Positions 41,422 through 51,146 of a stretch of DNA of 64,000 nucleotides are shown here, in pieces. The notes beneath the pieces were generated by a model. The model was not told the DNA's origin, made no database searches, and worked only from the letters and a program-made list of their open reading frames with translations. The position numbers and the translations under genes are program-made. Source of the stretch: DAORHV01 sp964458645 (GTDB lineage Bacteria > Patescibacteriota > Gracilibacteria > Peribacterales > Peribacteraceae); the NCBI GenBank assembly GCA_964458645.1, contig CAYWJU010000004.1, forward strand, positions 1 through 64,000, in the 5' to 3' direction. The stretch's first letter is position 1. Every line of letters begins with the position of its first letter.

Positions 41422-42813
41422 ATGGCAGAAACCACTGACCGACGGCAATTCTTCGATCGATTGGCCCCGCAGCGCGCCCGCGAAATGCGACGTCATGCCG
41501 CGTTCTATGCGGACCGCATGTGGTGGCTTCGCCGAATCATTCCGGCAGAGGCGTCGGTCATCGACGTGGGTTGCGGCGTGGGGAAAATCGTCGAATCGTT
41601 GCCAAACCCGCGCAAGACCGGCATCGATTTTTCGCCACTCATGATCTCCGAGGCGGTAAAGCGCGACCCGAAAGGACGCTACCTCGTGGATGACGCCGAG
41701 CACCTGCAGCATGCCGAAACGTACGACTACGTGTTGCTATTGGATGCCGTGAACTACATCCGCGACGTACAGGAGTCGCTGAAGAATATCCGCAAAAACC
41801 TCTGCACCGACCGTACGCGGGTGGTGATCACAATGTTCAATTTCCTGTGGGCACCCGCCTTTCGCTTTGTGGAATTGCTGGGACTGCGGAAAAAGTTTCC
41901 AGCGCAGAACTGGCTCTCGTACTCCGACGTAGAGAACATGCTATCGCTGGAAGGTTTCGAGGTCGTGGAGCGCGGCGGACGCGTGCTACTGCCGTTCCGC
42001 TTTCCGCTGCTGGAGCCATTGTTCAACCGGGTCTTCGCAGTATTGCCTCTGCTGAACAGACTGTGCTTGATTCAAACCATCGTGGCCCGTGCGGTTCCGC
42101 GCGAAGCGAAAAAGTTTAGCGTGTCGGTCTTGTCGGCAGTACGCAACGAACGCGGCAACATCCGTCCGATCGTGGATGCCATGCCGCTCATGGGTGCCTC
42201 AACCGAATTGATTTTCGTAGAAGGTCACTCGTCGGACGGCACATGGGAGGAAATCCAGAAGGTGCTTGGCGAACAAAAGGGTCCGGTGGTTCTCCGCGGC
42301 TACCAGCAGACCGGAAAGGGAAAGGGTGACGCGCTGCACATGGCCATTCGCGAAGCGAAGGGCGATATTCTTATTGTGTACGACGGAGACTTCACCGTGC
42401 ATCCGTCGGAACTACCCAAGCTGTACGAAGCGCTTGCTTCGGGCAACGCCGAGTTCGTGAACGGCTCGCGCTTGGTGTACCCCATGCAGGAACGCGCGAT
42501 GCCGATTTTCAATTTGATGGGCAATAAAATCTTCAGCCTGATCTTCAGCTGGCTGTTCGCACAGAAAATTGTGGATGTACTGTCGCCGGTGAAAGCATTT
42601 TTCGCCGCTGCCTACCCCGGCATGACCACGCGCCTGGATCCGTTCGGTGATTTCGATTTGTTCCTGGGCGCCGCACGCCAGCACTGCCGTATCCGCGAGA
42701 CACCCCTGCGCTATTTGGAGCGTACGTACGGCACGACGAAGTTGGACCCGATCAAACACGGCTGGATGCTGCTGACCTTGTTCTGGAACGGCACCCGTCT
42801 GCTCAAATGGTAA
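41422..42813 (+). CDS. Methyltransferase-glycosyltransferase 2 fusion protein
   Basis: A 463-residue fusion. Residues 1 to about 215 are a class I methyltransferase (SVIDVGCGVGKIVESL motif I, then TGIDFSPLM and YDYVLLLDAVNYI). Residues 235 to 463 are a GT2: FSVSVLSAVRNERGNIRPIV, LIFVEGHSSDGTWEE and ILIVYDGDFTVHPSEL with a DGD metal motif. The two domains would link sugar transfer with methylation, or the methyltransferase part may act on the product. TACAGT ends 10 nt before the ATG. It overlaps the next gene by 7 nt. Confidence 0.87.
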   Translation: MAETTDRRQFFDRLAPQRAREMRRHAAFYADRMWWLRRIIPAEASVIDVGCGVGKIVESLPNPRKTGIDFSPLMISEAVKRDPKGRYLVDDAEHLQHAETYDYVLLLDAVNYIRDVQESLKNIRKNLCTDRTRVVITMFNFLWAPAFRFVELLGLRKKFPAQNWLSYSDVENMLSLEGFEVVERGGRVLLPFRFPLLEPLFNRVFAVLPLLNRLCLIQTIVARAVPREAKKFSVSVLSAVRNERGNIRPIVDAMPLMGASTELIFVEGHSSDGTWEEIQKVLGEQKGPVVLRGYQQTGKGKGDALHMAIREAKGDILIVYDGDFTVHPSELPKLYEALASGNAEFVNGSRLVYPMQERAMPIFNLMGNKIFSLIFSWLFAQKIVDVLSPVKAFFAAAYPGMTTRLDPFGDFDLFLGAARQHCRIRETPLRYLERTYGTTKLDPIKHGWMLLTLFWNGTRLLKW

Positions 42814-44441
42814 AGCGCTTCTTCGAACGGCGGTACGTGCCTGCGCTCGTCGCGGCGACGCTGCTTGGCATGCTGATCAACGCCTGGTCGGTGCTGCTCG
42901 CCGTGGCAGATGCGTCGTTCCGCGGCCTGCTTCCGTACGGCGGCAGCGAGGAAGCCATGTACCTGATTCGTACGCAAGAGGCGCTCCTTGCACCGTTCAC
43001 CAACGTGACGAATGGAATTTGGTCGGGGCAATACGCGCCGCTCGGACTGCAATCGGCGGGCGTGGAACAATTGTTCGGTGCACTGTTCTTCTGGACCGGC
43101 TTGTCGGCACCATGGCTGGTGTTCGGCCTGCATGCACTCCTTGCTCCGTTGACCATTCCGCTGGCTGCAACACTCATGCGTCGCGTTGGTGCCAACAAGC
43201 CGTTGGCATTGTCCTGCGGCGTACTGCTGTTTTGGTATTTCGTCTACTGTCGCCGACTGTTCCACCCCGGTTTCAGTTTGCCATTGGTACTCGGCACATT
43301 GTTGCTGCTGTGGCGCTGGTACGAAAAACCCAACGCACGTCGCGCCGTGTTGCTTGGCATTCCGCTCGGGTTTTCCGTCGGCGTCTATCTGTGGTCATGG
43401 ACGTTTTTGTGGGTGGCGACCGGACTCCTGATTCTTGCGACACTGGCAAACAGAACGTCTCCGCAGCGCGGCACGATCCTGAAATCACTCCCCTGGCTCT
43501 GCGGAACCACGCTTCTCGCCGCGGCTCCTGCATTGAAGCACTTGGCGATGGCGCGCTTGTTGCCGTTCTTCAGCGAAGCATCTGTGCGCGCAGGATTAGT
43601 GCATACGCACCTGCCCGAGTCTCTGGCGCGCAGCATTCTGACAGTCCTCCTGCTCTGCGCAGCCGCCTGGATCTTCCGCAAAAAAGAGGAGTGCCGGTCA
43701 ATGTTGCCGCTGCTTGCAGTGCTTGGTGCGCTCGCGGTCGCCTACAACCAACAACTGGTGCACGGAGTCGTGATGTCCTTCTCGTCACATTACATCCATT
43801 ATGTAAGCGTGATCGCGACGATGTTGGTGGTTGCGATATGCACCCATGGCAAGCGCGACGCGGTCGCACTGTTGACGTTGCTTGCCTGCACCGGACTGCT
43901 GGTGCTCAACTTCAAGGACATGGGCGGACGCTGGATTGCGTTCTTGCCCCCGCCACCGGAAGCCATGCGCATGCAGCACTTGTCCGGTGCCGTGGAAAAA
44001 CTCAGCGCCATGCCAAAGACGCTGTTGCTCAGCGACAAGAATGCATCCGACATCGTGGCGTCGTATACCCACCACGACGTGGTATTCACCGAATACTCGG
44101 GCTTCCTGCTGGTTCCGGACAAGGAATATGCCGAGCGTGCCTGCTTAGCGGAATTATTCGCGTCACAACCTGTCGACTATGCCCGCCTGGTGGTACACGC
44201 CGAAGAACAGTTGCGCGTACTGCGAGGCCAAGAAACCCAAGCGGAGTACGATGCGAGTCTGGCCGCGGCAAATGCTGCGTGCGCGGCAGTGCGCGCGGAT
44301 CCGCTCGGAACATTGAAGCGCTACGGCATTACGACGGTGCTGTGGGACGAGTATGGCCGACCGTCGTGGAAGTTGAACAAGAGCTTCTTAAAATTAACGC
44401 AAGCAGGCAATGGTTGGAGTCTTTGGGAAGTGCAATTCTGA
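42807..44441 (+). CDS. Multi-pass membrane protein, GT-C-like
   Basis: A 544-residue protein with about 10 to 11 membrane helices and a soluble C-terminal domain from about residue 390. The first outer loop is LPYGGSEEAMYLIRTQEALLAP, with paired acidic residues as in GT-C transferases. It resembles the protein at 48616 in layout and in the C-terminal domain (LLLSDKNASDIVASYT compared with VVYSPDIDVMDLVPVYT). It overlaps the upstream fusion gene in ATGGTAA, so is coupled to it. Sugar transfer outside the membrane is inferred. Confidence 0.7.
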   Translation: MVKRFFERRYVPALVAATLLGMLINAWSVLLAVADASFRGLLPYGGSEEAMYLIRTQEALLAPFTNVTNGIWSGQYAPLGLQSAGVEQLFGALFFWTGLSAPWLVFGLHALLAPLTIPLAATLMRRVGANKPLALSCGVLLFWYFVYCRRLFHPGFSLPLVLGTLLLLWRWYEKPNARRAVLLGIPLGFSVGVYLWSWTFLWVATGLLILATLANRTSPQRGTILKSLPWLCGTTLLAAAPALKHLAMARLLPFFSEASVRAGLVHTHLPESLARSILTVLLLCAAAWIFRKKEECRSMLPLLAVLGALAVAYNQQLVHGVVMSFSSHYIHYVSVIATMLVVAICTHGKRDAVALLTLLACTGLLVLNFKDMGGRWIAFLPPPPEAMRMQHLSGAVEKLSAMPKTLLLSDKNASDIVASYTHHDVVFTEYSGFLLVPDKEYAERACLAELFASQPVDYARLVVHAEEQLRVLRGQETQAEYDASLAAANAACAAVRADPLGTLKRYGITTVLWDEYGRPSWKLNKSFLKLTQAGNGWSLWEVQF

Positions 44442-44462
44442 CGAATGCTGTAGGCTAGGCGC

Positions 44463-45257
44463 ATGCGTGTCCGTCTCTATGTGCATCTTGTCTGGCGCCT
44501 GATCGTGGTTGTCCGCAACTGGCCGGTGTATTGGTTGAACCGCTTCGGCTACACAAAAAACAACGTCACGTACCAGTTGCGCAACGGGCTGAGTATTACC
44601 AGTCGCGCATTCGCAATCGACGGCGGTGCATTGAATGACGTGTGGTTCGACGAAAGCTACGAACCCAACCACTTCGGCATTGCATTCGACTGGTCTGCAT
44701 GCAAAACCATCGTGGATATCGGTGCGAATATCGGCACGTTCACCACCTACGCCGGATACAAATCTCCGCAGGCGGCGATCGTGGCAGTGGAGCCCGAACC
44801 GAATAACCTCGTCATGCTGAAGGGTAATGTAGAGGCCAATCATTTCCAGAATCGCGTGACCGTCGTTCCGGCCGCCATCGGCGGGCAAGACGGCACGGTG
44901 ACGTTGCACATTACGGAAAAAAGCAGCGGCGGCCACTCGCTCTACCACCGCTATGGCAAAACCAGCGATGTGGACGTCGCCATGATTTCTCTGCGGTCAT
45001 TGTTGGCCAAGCACAACATTGGAACACTCGACTTTCTGAAGCTGGACTGCGAGGGCGGCGAATACGATGCGCTCTACTCGCTGTCGCCCCAAGAGCTGGC
45101 GCGCATCCGCTTCATGGCCGTGGAATATCATCACTTCTCGCCGGACCCGCGCCATACGCCCGACCAGTTGCGCGCATTTTTGACGCAAAACGGCTTCGTA
45201 ATCCAACCCGGTAAGAAATCGATGTTCTTTGCAAAGAACGCCAAGCCAGCCGCATAG
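44463..45257 (+). CDS. FkbM-family methyltransferase
   Basis: A 264-residue protein. TIVDIGANIGTFTTYAGYKSP is the FkbM version of SAM motif I, VAVEPEPNNLVMLKGNVEAN the second, and LDFLKLDCEGGEYDAL the conserved D-x-E-G block. FkbM enzymes often O-methylate sugars in surface polysaccharides. The basic hydrophobic N-terminus may touch the membrane. TAGGCT ends 6 nt before the ATG, so it may be transcribed separately from the gene upstream. Confidence 0.9.
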   Translation: MRVRLYVHLVWRLIVVVRNWPVYWLNRFGYTKNNVTYQLRNGLSITSRAFAIDGGALNDVWFDESYEPNHFGIAFDWSACKTIVDIGANIGTFTTYAGYKSPQAAIVAVEPEPNNLVMLKGNVEANHFQNRVTVVPAAIGGQDGTVTLHITEKSSGGHSLYHRYGKTSDVDVAMISLRSLLAKHNIGTLDFLKLDCEGGEYDALYSLSPQELARIRFMAVEYHHFSPDPRHTPDQLRAFLTQNGFVIQPGKKSMFFAKNAKPAA

Positions 45258-45300
45258 CGGGGCAATGGCCGAACAAGCCCGAATCGGTTATGATCGGGCC

Positions 45301-46587
45301 ATGCCAAAGCGTGAACCTAGCATTTGCGTCATCGGACTCGGCTACGTCGGTATGCCGCTTGCCGCAGCATTCGGCAAGACCGGTTGGAAAACCTACGGCT
45401 TCGACGTAAGCACCGAGCGCATTCGCACCTTGAAAGAAGGTCACGATTGGACCGGCGAAGTGAGCGACGAAGATTTGAAGAAGATCACCGTGGAATATTC
45501 CGCCGACCCGAGCATTATCGCCAAAGCCAACACCATTGTTATTGCGGTGCCGACTCCGGTCGATGTCTACGACGTTCCCGACCTGGAATGCGTGGAGAGC
45601 GCCAGCGTGAGCGTGGGCAAACATCTCCAGAAAGGTTCGGTGGTGGTCTATGAGTCCACCGTGTACCCCGGCGTGACGGAGGACATTTGCGTGCCGATTC
45701 TGGAAAAGGAATCCGGTCTGCAATGCGGCAAGGATTTCACCGTGGGCTACTCGCCAGAGCGAATTAACCCGGGCGACAAAGAGCACACCATCGATAAAAT
45801 CGTGAAAGTCGTCGCAGGCCAAGACGCCGCCACAACCGATTGGCTGGCCATGGTCTACGGCAAAGTGGTGACCGCCGGCATTCACAAGGCGCCGAATATT
45901 AAAGTCGCCGAAATGGCCAAGGCGATTGAAAACACGCAGCGTGATATCAACATCGCACTCATCAATGAAATCGCCCGCCTATGCGACCGCCTCGGCATTC
46001 GTACGCGCGACGTACTGGACGCCGCCTCCACCAAGTGGAACTTCCTGCGATTTACGCCCGGACTCGTGGGCGGACATTGCATCGGCGTGGACCCGTACTA
46101 CCTGGTGCACAAGGCCAAGGAAGTCGGCATGCACACCGAAGTCATCTCGGCAGGACGCAAAATGAACGACACCATGCCGACGTTCATCGAACGCCAGATC
46201 ACCCGCGCCATGGCCCAGAGCCGCATTGCGACATTGGACGCCAAGGTCCTGGTGCTTGGGCTTACGTTTAAGGAAAACGTGCCCGACACCCGCAACTCCA
46301 AAGTACACTCTGTCATCAAAAAACTTGCGGCGGCCGGTTGCAAAGTCGTTTGTCATGACCCGCATCTCACCAAGCAGGGCGTTGAAAAGTTGGGATTTGC
46401 CTACGGCACAATGGAAAACGGCCCGTACGATGTGATCGTCGCGGCGGTGGCGCACAATGAATACCGCGCGTTGACGCCGCAACAACTTGCCCATTCGTTG
46501 CGCAAAGGCGGCATTTTCTACGATTTGAAATCGCTCTGGAAGCCCGAGGAAATCGAAGCCGATGGACTCAAGTATCTCTCGCTGTAA
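45301..46587 (+). CDS. Nucleotide-sugar 6-dehydrogenase, UDP-HexNAc type
   Basis: A 428-residue dehydrogenase of the WbpA/TviB/WecC branch. ICVIGLGYVGMPLAAAF is the NAD loop, VYESTVYPGVTEDICVP and YSPERINPGD are branch-specific, KAIENTQRDINIALINE is the sugar-binding helix and VGGHCIGVDPYYL carries the catalytic Cys. It oxidises C6 of a UDP-N-acetylhexosamine to the uronic acid. Different substrate from ugd at 28664. TATGAT ends 6 nt before the ATG. It overlaps the next gene (TAATG). Confidence 0.92.
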   Translation: MPKREPSICVIGLGYVGMPLAAAFGKTGWKTYGFDVSTERIRTLKEGHDWTGEVSDEDLKKITVEYSADPSIIAKANTIVIAVPTPVDVYDVPDLECVESASVSVGKHLQKGSVVVYESTVYPGVTEDICVPILEKESGLQCGKDFTVGYSPERINPGDKEHTIDKIVKVVAGQDAATTDWLAMVYGKVVTAGIHKAPNIKVAEMAKAIENTQRDINIALINEIARLCDRLGIRTRDVLDAASTKWNFLRFTPGLVGGHCIGVDPYYLVHKAKEVGMHTEVISAGRKMNDTMPTFIERQITRAMAQSRIATLDAKVLVLGLTFKENVPDTRNSKVHSVIKKLAAAGCKVVCHDPHLTKQGVEKLGFAYGTMENGPYDVIVAAVAHNEYRALTPQQLAHSLRKGGIFYDLKSLWKPEEIEADGLKYLSL

Positions 46588-47747
46588 TGCACAGTTTACC
46601 TGCCTGTTGTCGGCGCTTCTGGCCGGTTCTGGTGTTGTTCGTAGTGCTGTCGGCAGTGCTCGCATTGGAGGTGAAGCCGTACGATTTCCGACTGACGGCG
46701 GTCTTCCACATGGACGCTCGCACAGCCACCGGCAACCCGATGCCGAAAGACTTCGTGATTCTCAGCATTCCAAGTTACGACGGCGCGCAGTACTACCAAG
46801 TGGCGCGCAACATGCCGCGTATCGTGAACCCGACTCGTTGGAGCGAACTACTGCACCGTAACCCCGGTTCCTACGCCTATCAGCGCTTCCTGTTGCCGCT
46901 GCTCGCGTTCCTGCTGTCATTCGGCAACGTCGCATTGCTCCCCTACGCGTTCGTCTGCATCAACATGCTAGCGTTACTACTGACCGCAATCTTGTTGCTG
47001 AAACACAACATAAAGCCAATCTACGCGCTGGCATTGTCGTTGTCCCCGGCCGCCATGTTGGCGATGCACTTCACGCTGGCTGAACCGCTGACAATACTCC
47101 TCATTGCCTTCACCCTGCTGCGGTACCGGAAGAGTGGCAGCTTCGGTCCGTGGGAAGTTCTGGCGCTCTCACTGGCGGTACTAGCCAGGGAAGTAAACAT
47201 TCTGTTCGTCCTCTACCTCGTCGGTTGGTCCGTGCTGCAGCGCAATTGGAGCGATGTAGCCAAGCTGCTCATTCCGGCCGCCACGTTCTTGTGCTGGCAC
47301 ACAATCCTCTTCGGCATCTTCTCCAACATTCCGTTCTTCACCAGCACCATGGCCCGGCAATTTCCGGGTTCGGCCGCGTTCGACCTGGTTGTCGGACGAA
47401 GCGGTTATGACGCCATGTCATTGTCGTCTATCGCATTGATTACGCTGTTCGTGTTGCCGGGACTGACATTCGCCATTCGCGACATTGCGACGCGTCGCAA
47501 GGCGGACGTACTGTCGTTGGGTGCGGTGGCGTTCTTCTGCCTCATGTTGCTCATGCCCAAATACATTTGGGGATCGATTACGAGCATCGGCCGTGTGATT
47601 ACGCCGGTCTATCCGTTGACCGTGCTGCTGTTGGCTCATCGCGATTCTCCCCTTACGAGAATGCTGGCAATCGGTATCCTGGTACTCGGACTCGTGACGG
47701 GCGTCGGCCTGGCACTTATCCTTCATCCGTTCACGCTCGCCCACTGA
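46587..47747 (+). CDS. Multi-pass membrane protein, GT-C-like
   Basis: A 386-residue membrane protein with about 9 to 10 helices. The first outer loop is PSYDGAQYYQVARNMPRI; the Y-D-G-x-x-Y-x-x-A motif is typical of GT-C mannosyltransferase-like families. There is almost no soluble C-terminal domain. It is coupled to the dehydrogenase upstream (TAATG) and to the GT2 gene downstream (TGATG). Confidence 0.72.
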   Translation: MHSLPACCRRFWPVLVLFVVLSAVLALEVKPYDFRLTAVFHMDARTATGNPMPKDFVILSIPSYDGAQYYQVARNMPRIVNPTRWSELLHRNPGSYAYQRFLLPLLAFLLSFGNVALLPYAFVCINMLALLLTAILLLKHNIKPIYALALSLSPAAMLAMHFTLAEPLTILLIAFTLLRYRKSGSFGPWEVLALSLAVLAREVNILFVLYLVGWSVLQRNWSDVAKLLIPAATFLCWHTILFGIFSNIPFFTSTMARQFPGSAAFDLVVGRSGYDAMSLSSIALITLFVLPGLTFAIRDIATRRKADVLSLGAVAFFCLMLLMPKYIWGSITSIGRVITPVYPLTVLLLAHRDSPLTRMLAIGILVLGLVTGVGLALILHPFTLAH

Positions 47748-48430
47748 TGTCTCCGCGTCTCAGCATCTTAGTACCGGTGTACAACGAAGAACGCACTCTG
47801 AAGCAAATGATGGAAGAATTGGTCGGCTCCTGCCCGGACGCCGAGCTGATTTACGTGGATGACGGCTCGCGCGATGCTTCCCTGAAGATTCTGAAGGACA
47901 ACGCCCGTCCGCAGGACGTTGTACTCACCAAGCCCAACGGAGGCAAAGGATCTGCAATCCGCGAGGGTTTGGCAAAAGCCACTGGCAACTACACCACCAT
48001 TCAGGACGCTGACTTGGAGTACCATCCGCGCCAAATCGCTTCTCTGTTGGCCGAAGCAGAGCGACGCGGTGGCGACGTGTGCGTATTCGGTTCGCGCTTC
48101 CTGACCAGCAATCCGAATATCTACAAGCGCTACCTTATGGGCAACAAGTGCATCACGTTCGCCTTGAACGTATTGTTCTTCTCTCGCCTCACCGATAGCT
48201 ACACCTGCCGCAAACTGCTGCCGACCCCACTCTTCAAGGGCATGAACATCCGCTCATCGGGCTTCGAGCTGGAAGCCGAAATCTGCGCCAAAGCGCTGCG
48301 TAGCGGCATTCCGATCATCGAGCTGCCCATCGATTACAAACCCCGCACGATTGAAGAGGGAAAGAAGATCAACTGGAAAGACGCGGTGAAGGGGGTGTGG
48401 ATGATGCTGAAAATCAGAGTGGGTATGTAA
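47747..48430 (+). CDS. Family 2 glycosyltransferase
   Basis: A 227-residue GT2 lacking membrane helices. RLSILVPVYNEERTLKQMM, LIYVDDGSRDASLK and NYTTIQDADLEYHPRQI (DAD) are present, and the C-terminal ELPIDYKPRTIEEGKKINWKDAVKG is typical of Dpm1-related enzymes without a membrane domain. It probably makes polyprenyl-phosphate hexose for the GT-C gene that overlaps its start. Confidence 0.88.
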   Translation: MSPRLSILVPVYNEERTLKQMMEELVGSCPDAELIYVDDGSRDASLKILKDNARPQDVVLTKPNGGKGSAIREGLAKATGNYTTIQDADLEYHPRQIASLLAEAERRGGDVCVFGSRFLTSNPNIYKRYLMGNKCITFALNVLFFSRLTDSYTCRKLLPTPLFKGMNIRSSGFELEAEICAKALRSGIPIIELPIDYKPRTIEEGKKINWKDAVKGVWMMLKIRVGM

Positions 48431-48615
48431 AAGTGACTCTGAGGAAGTGCTCAGCCCACCAGGAGGGCGCGCGCCACGGAGGGGGCCAGGTGGTCTGCCG
48501 CCGAGCCCAAGCGAGGCGTGCGTGGGAGCTGGCGCGCAGCGTTTTCTTGGCCACTTCTTTGTCGCGCACAAAGAAGTGGCATTCGTTGTTCGTCCGGATA
48601 AAACAAATGGAAGAA
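48431..48615. repeat. GC-rich intergenic element ending in a 13-bp hairpin
   Basis: 185 bp between convergent genes. GCCACTTCTTTGT (48550-48562) and its exact complement ACAAAGAAGTGGC (48568-48580) flank a CGCGC loop. Upstream is a GC-rich segment with GGCGCGCGCC and several GGTGG/CCACC pairs. It may be a structured RNA, a dispersed repeat or a bidirectional terminator; no coding sequence is seen. Confidence 0.5.
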
Positions 48616-50334
48616 TCACCGACTCTTCATCATCCGCACCGAAAACCCCTCCGACGCGAACACCTGATCGCTCATGCTCTTGAGTAGCGAGATCGCAGGA
48701 GTCTCTTTCATGTCATCCGGCAACACTAGCGCATTGATGGGGTGCAGCCGGATTTTGGCTGTATCCAGCATGCCGAGGTAGCTCTTGTACGCAGCCACGT
48801 TCTGCGCCACAAGATCGTCCGGCATGGCATTGTAACTGCCGTATTGCTCACGGAAATAAATCGAATACAACGCGCTTCCCAGCCTGGCCCGCATGGTCGT
48901 GGGAAATTCCTTCTCGGCCTGTGCTGCGGTGAAGCCGTTCACCCATAGGTCGAAGAAGAACACGTCGCGAATGCGATTGGTAGGTATGAGGTAATTGTTC
49001 GCATTGGTCGCTGTGTAGACGTCGGCAGAGGTGTAGACCGGCACCAGGTCCATGACGTCGATATCCGGCGAATAGACGACTTGGCCGGCATGCAGGTTTT
49101 TGCCGACATACTCAAGCATCGGCGCCAACTTCTGCTGTTCGCCCCAGTAAGCACGCACGCTAACGTAGGCCAACTCCTGATAACGAATGCCAAACACCAT
49201 GGCGGCCACAATAAGGAACCCGGCTACAGACGGCTTATTGCCACCAAGCGAAAAACGACCGAGGAATTGGAGCACCAACACCATGGCCAGCAGAGAGGCC
49301 AGCGGATGAAAGAAATACCAATGATAGTGATGCGGAACAATGGAGTGACCGGTGAGCACCTGCTGATTCATGGCAACCAACCCACCGAGAATGAGACAGA
49401 GAAGAAGCGGCCAGGTCGCCGCCCAGCGTTTCCGTGCGACAGCAAGTATGGCGAGGGCGATAAATGCCCATACACCCAACGATGGTGCGTGCGAAAAAAC
49501 CAAGCCGATTCGCGGAGAGCTTTCGGCATAGAAAGGGTGATGCACGGCCGCCTGCACCTGGAGCAAATACGGCACAATAACGACTGCCACCAACCCACCG
49601 CAGAGGCATAGATCCATGACGCGCGGCCACTCACGGCGAACCGCATACCACAGCATCAGCAACGCCAGCGACACGGCCAGGAACGACCAGGCGTAGACAT
49701 ACGAGTACACCAAAATAGCCAAGCACGGCACGCACGCCAGCAACAACCGGCGGTCGCGACGACGGACCCACGTTGCGACCAGCCAGATGACTCCAAAAAA
49801 CCACGATGCACTCCACAACGGATTGATCACACGCGAGAAGCGCAGCGGTTCGAATGCTCCGCTGCCGACCAAGAATTTGCCAATATCCCACGGAGCTCCG
49901 AGCAGCGCTCCCGCGAATACCAGAGCACAAACGGCCATCAGCGACTCCCAGCGCCTTCCCGTCAGAGCAACCATCGCGCCGGTCATGACAAGAAACAAAA
50001 CGAAGGCGCACAGTCCGGCATACAGCGTAAATGTGAGCACGGGGTCGGTGTGCAGCACCATCGCGATCACCGCTGGAACAGCCTCTGGATACGGCGGGTG
50101 TAAAAACGGTTGATGTTTGGGTTCGCTGTAATACACGTTTCCGGTCATGAGGAAGCCATCGAAGACTTCGCGCATGCGTGCGGCGTAGTGGATTTCGGCA
50201 TCGGCGGCCATGATTTCCACTCCGCGGAATGGATTGGCTGAATCCAGCCGCTGCAACGCGTGCGGGAGTAGCACGGTACCCACGAACACCACGGCACATA
50301 CGACTGCCGTACAGGGAAATGCGCGGAGCTTCAT
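48616..50334 (-). CDS. Multi-pass membrane protein, GT-C-like
   Basis: A 572-residue membrane protein with about 11 helices and a soluble C-terminal domain from about residue 400. The first outer loop has VEIMAADAEIHYAARM (acidic residues) and later LHPPYPEAVPAV (HPPY), a pattern of GT39-like GT-C enzymes. It is last in a six-gene operon led by asnB and overlaps the methyltransferase gene in ATGA. It resembles the protein at 42807 in its layout. Confidence 0.7.
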   Translation of the reverse strand: MKLRAFPCTAVVCAVVFVGTVLLPHALQRLDSANPFRGVEIMAADAEIHYAARMREVFDGFLMTGNVYYSEPKHQPFLHPPYPEAVPAVIAMVLHTDPVLTFTLYAGLCAFVLFLVMTGAMVALTGRRWESLMAVCALVFAGALLGAPWDIGKFLVGSGAFEPLRFSRVINPLWSASWFFGVIWLVATWVRRRDRRLLLACVPCLAILVYSYVYAWSFLAVSLALLMLWYAVRREWPRVMDLCLCGGLVAVVIVPYLLQVQAAVHHPFYAESSPRIGLVFSHAPSLGVWAFIALAILAVARKRWAATWPLLLCLILGGLVAMNQQVLTGHSIVPHHYHWYFFHPLASLLAMVLVLQFLGRFSLGGNKPSVAGFLIVAAMVFGIRYQELAYVSVRAYWGEQQKLAPMLEYVGKNLHAGQVVYSPDIDVMDLVPVYTSADVYTATNANNYLIPTNRIRDVFFFDLWVNGFTAAQAEKEFPTTMRARLGSALYSIYFREQYGSYNAMPDDLVAQNVAAYKSYLGMLDTAKIRLHPINALVLPDDMKETPAISLLKSMSDQVFASEGFSVRMMKSR

Positions 50335-51146
50335 CGTTTACGAACAACGACGTAAAAATTGGCGGCACACAGTTCGGCACCCGGCATATGCGCGAGTGCA
50401 AGATCGAAGAATTTGATCGGCGCGAACAAAATCAGGAACAGATACTGCAAGACGCTCTGTAGCTTGCGTGAGCCGAAGCAGAACACTGTGGCAAAAAAAG
50501 CGGCCAACAAAGCGGTAAGCGCCGAACACGGTCCGGCCATTACACCTTTCTCCACCAACTCGCAGCCCGGAAACAGCGCGGCCAAACCTTCTTGGGTCCA
50601 GCGCGTGTAATCCAGCGGCGACGGGTGCCACGGGAACACAAACGGCGACGCAACGTGAATCAGTCCCCCGCTTTTGACGACGCGTTGCAACTCGGCAGTC
50701 ACGAGCGCCGGATGCGGCACGTGCTCCAGCACCTGATCGCAGGTGGCTCCGGCGAACGCACCGTCCGAAAACGGCAGCGCTTCCAGGTCTGCCAAAGCGT
50801 CCACACCCGGGAAAGGAAATAAATCGATGTTCAGGCAATCCCCCGGCAACACGCGCGTACCCGAGCCGGCATGCAACACCGTGCCTCCGTGCGGAAATTT
50901 TTTCAGGAATTTCCCCGGCGTCATGCCGGTGAAGAACGACGGACCCACAAGCCAGACCAACGCGCCGTAGAGTCCGGGCCAGCGCTTGAAGAAGTCCTTA
51001 AAGCCGTTTTCACCATGAGACTGTTGCTGGCGCTTCAGCTCGGCAAGTTGCGCGGCCGGCAAAAATGCTGGCACGCCGTTCACTTGTTCGGGCACTCGTG
51101 AAGAATTGCGGAGTAGGCCGGACAAGGACGCGGTGCTTGAAGTCAT
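50331..51146 (-). CDS. SAM-dependent methyltransferase
   Basis: A 271-residue protein. TVLHAGSGTRVLPGDCLNIDLFPFPGVD is a somewhat unusual motif I and II (H-A-G-S-G), then LEALPFSDGAFAGATCDQVLEHVPHP and VKSGGLIHVASPFVFPWHPSP are standard Methyltransf_11 blocks. A hydrophobic stretch near residues 205 to 245 suggests membrane association. It starts directly after the stop of the GT2 gene (TAA-ATG) and overlaps the GT-C-like gene, so acts in the same pathway, probably on a lipid-linked sugar. Confidence 0.83.
   Translation of the reverse strand: MTSSTASLSGLLRNSSRVPEQVNGVPAFLPAAQLAELKRQQQSHGENGFKDFFKRWPGLYGALVWLVGPSFFTGMTPGKFLKKFPHGGTVLHAGSGTRVLPGDCLNIDLFPFPGVDALADLEALPFSDGAFAGATCDQVLEHVPHPALVTAELQRVVKSGGLIHVASPFVFPWHPSPLDYTRWTQEGLAALFPGCELVEKGVMAGPCSALTALLAAFFATVFCFGSRKLQSVLQYLFLILFAPIKFFDLALAHMPGAELCAANFYVVVRKR

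Noticed and set aside
43019..44458. 479-codon plus-strand frame
   Set aside because: It overlaps the membrane protein gene at 42807 in another frame and is Arg/Cys-rich, a typical shadow of GC-rich coding DNA.
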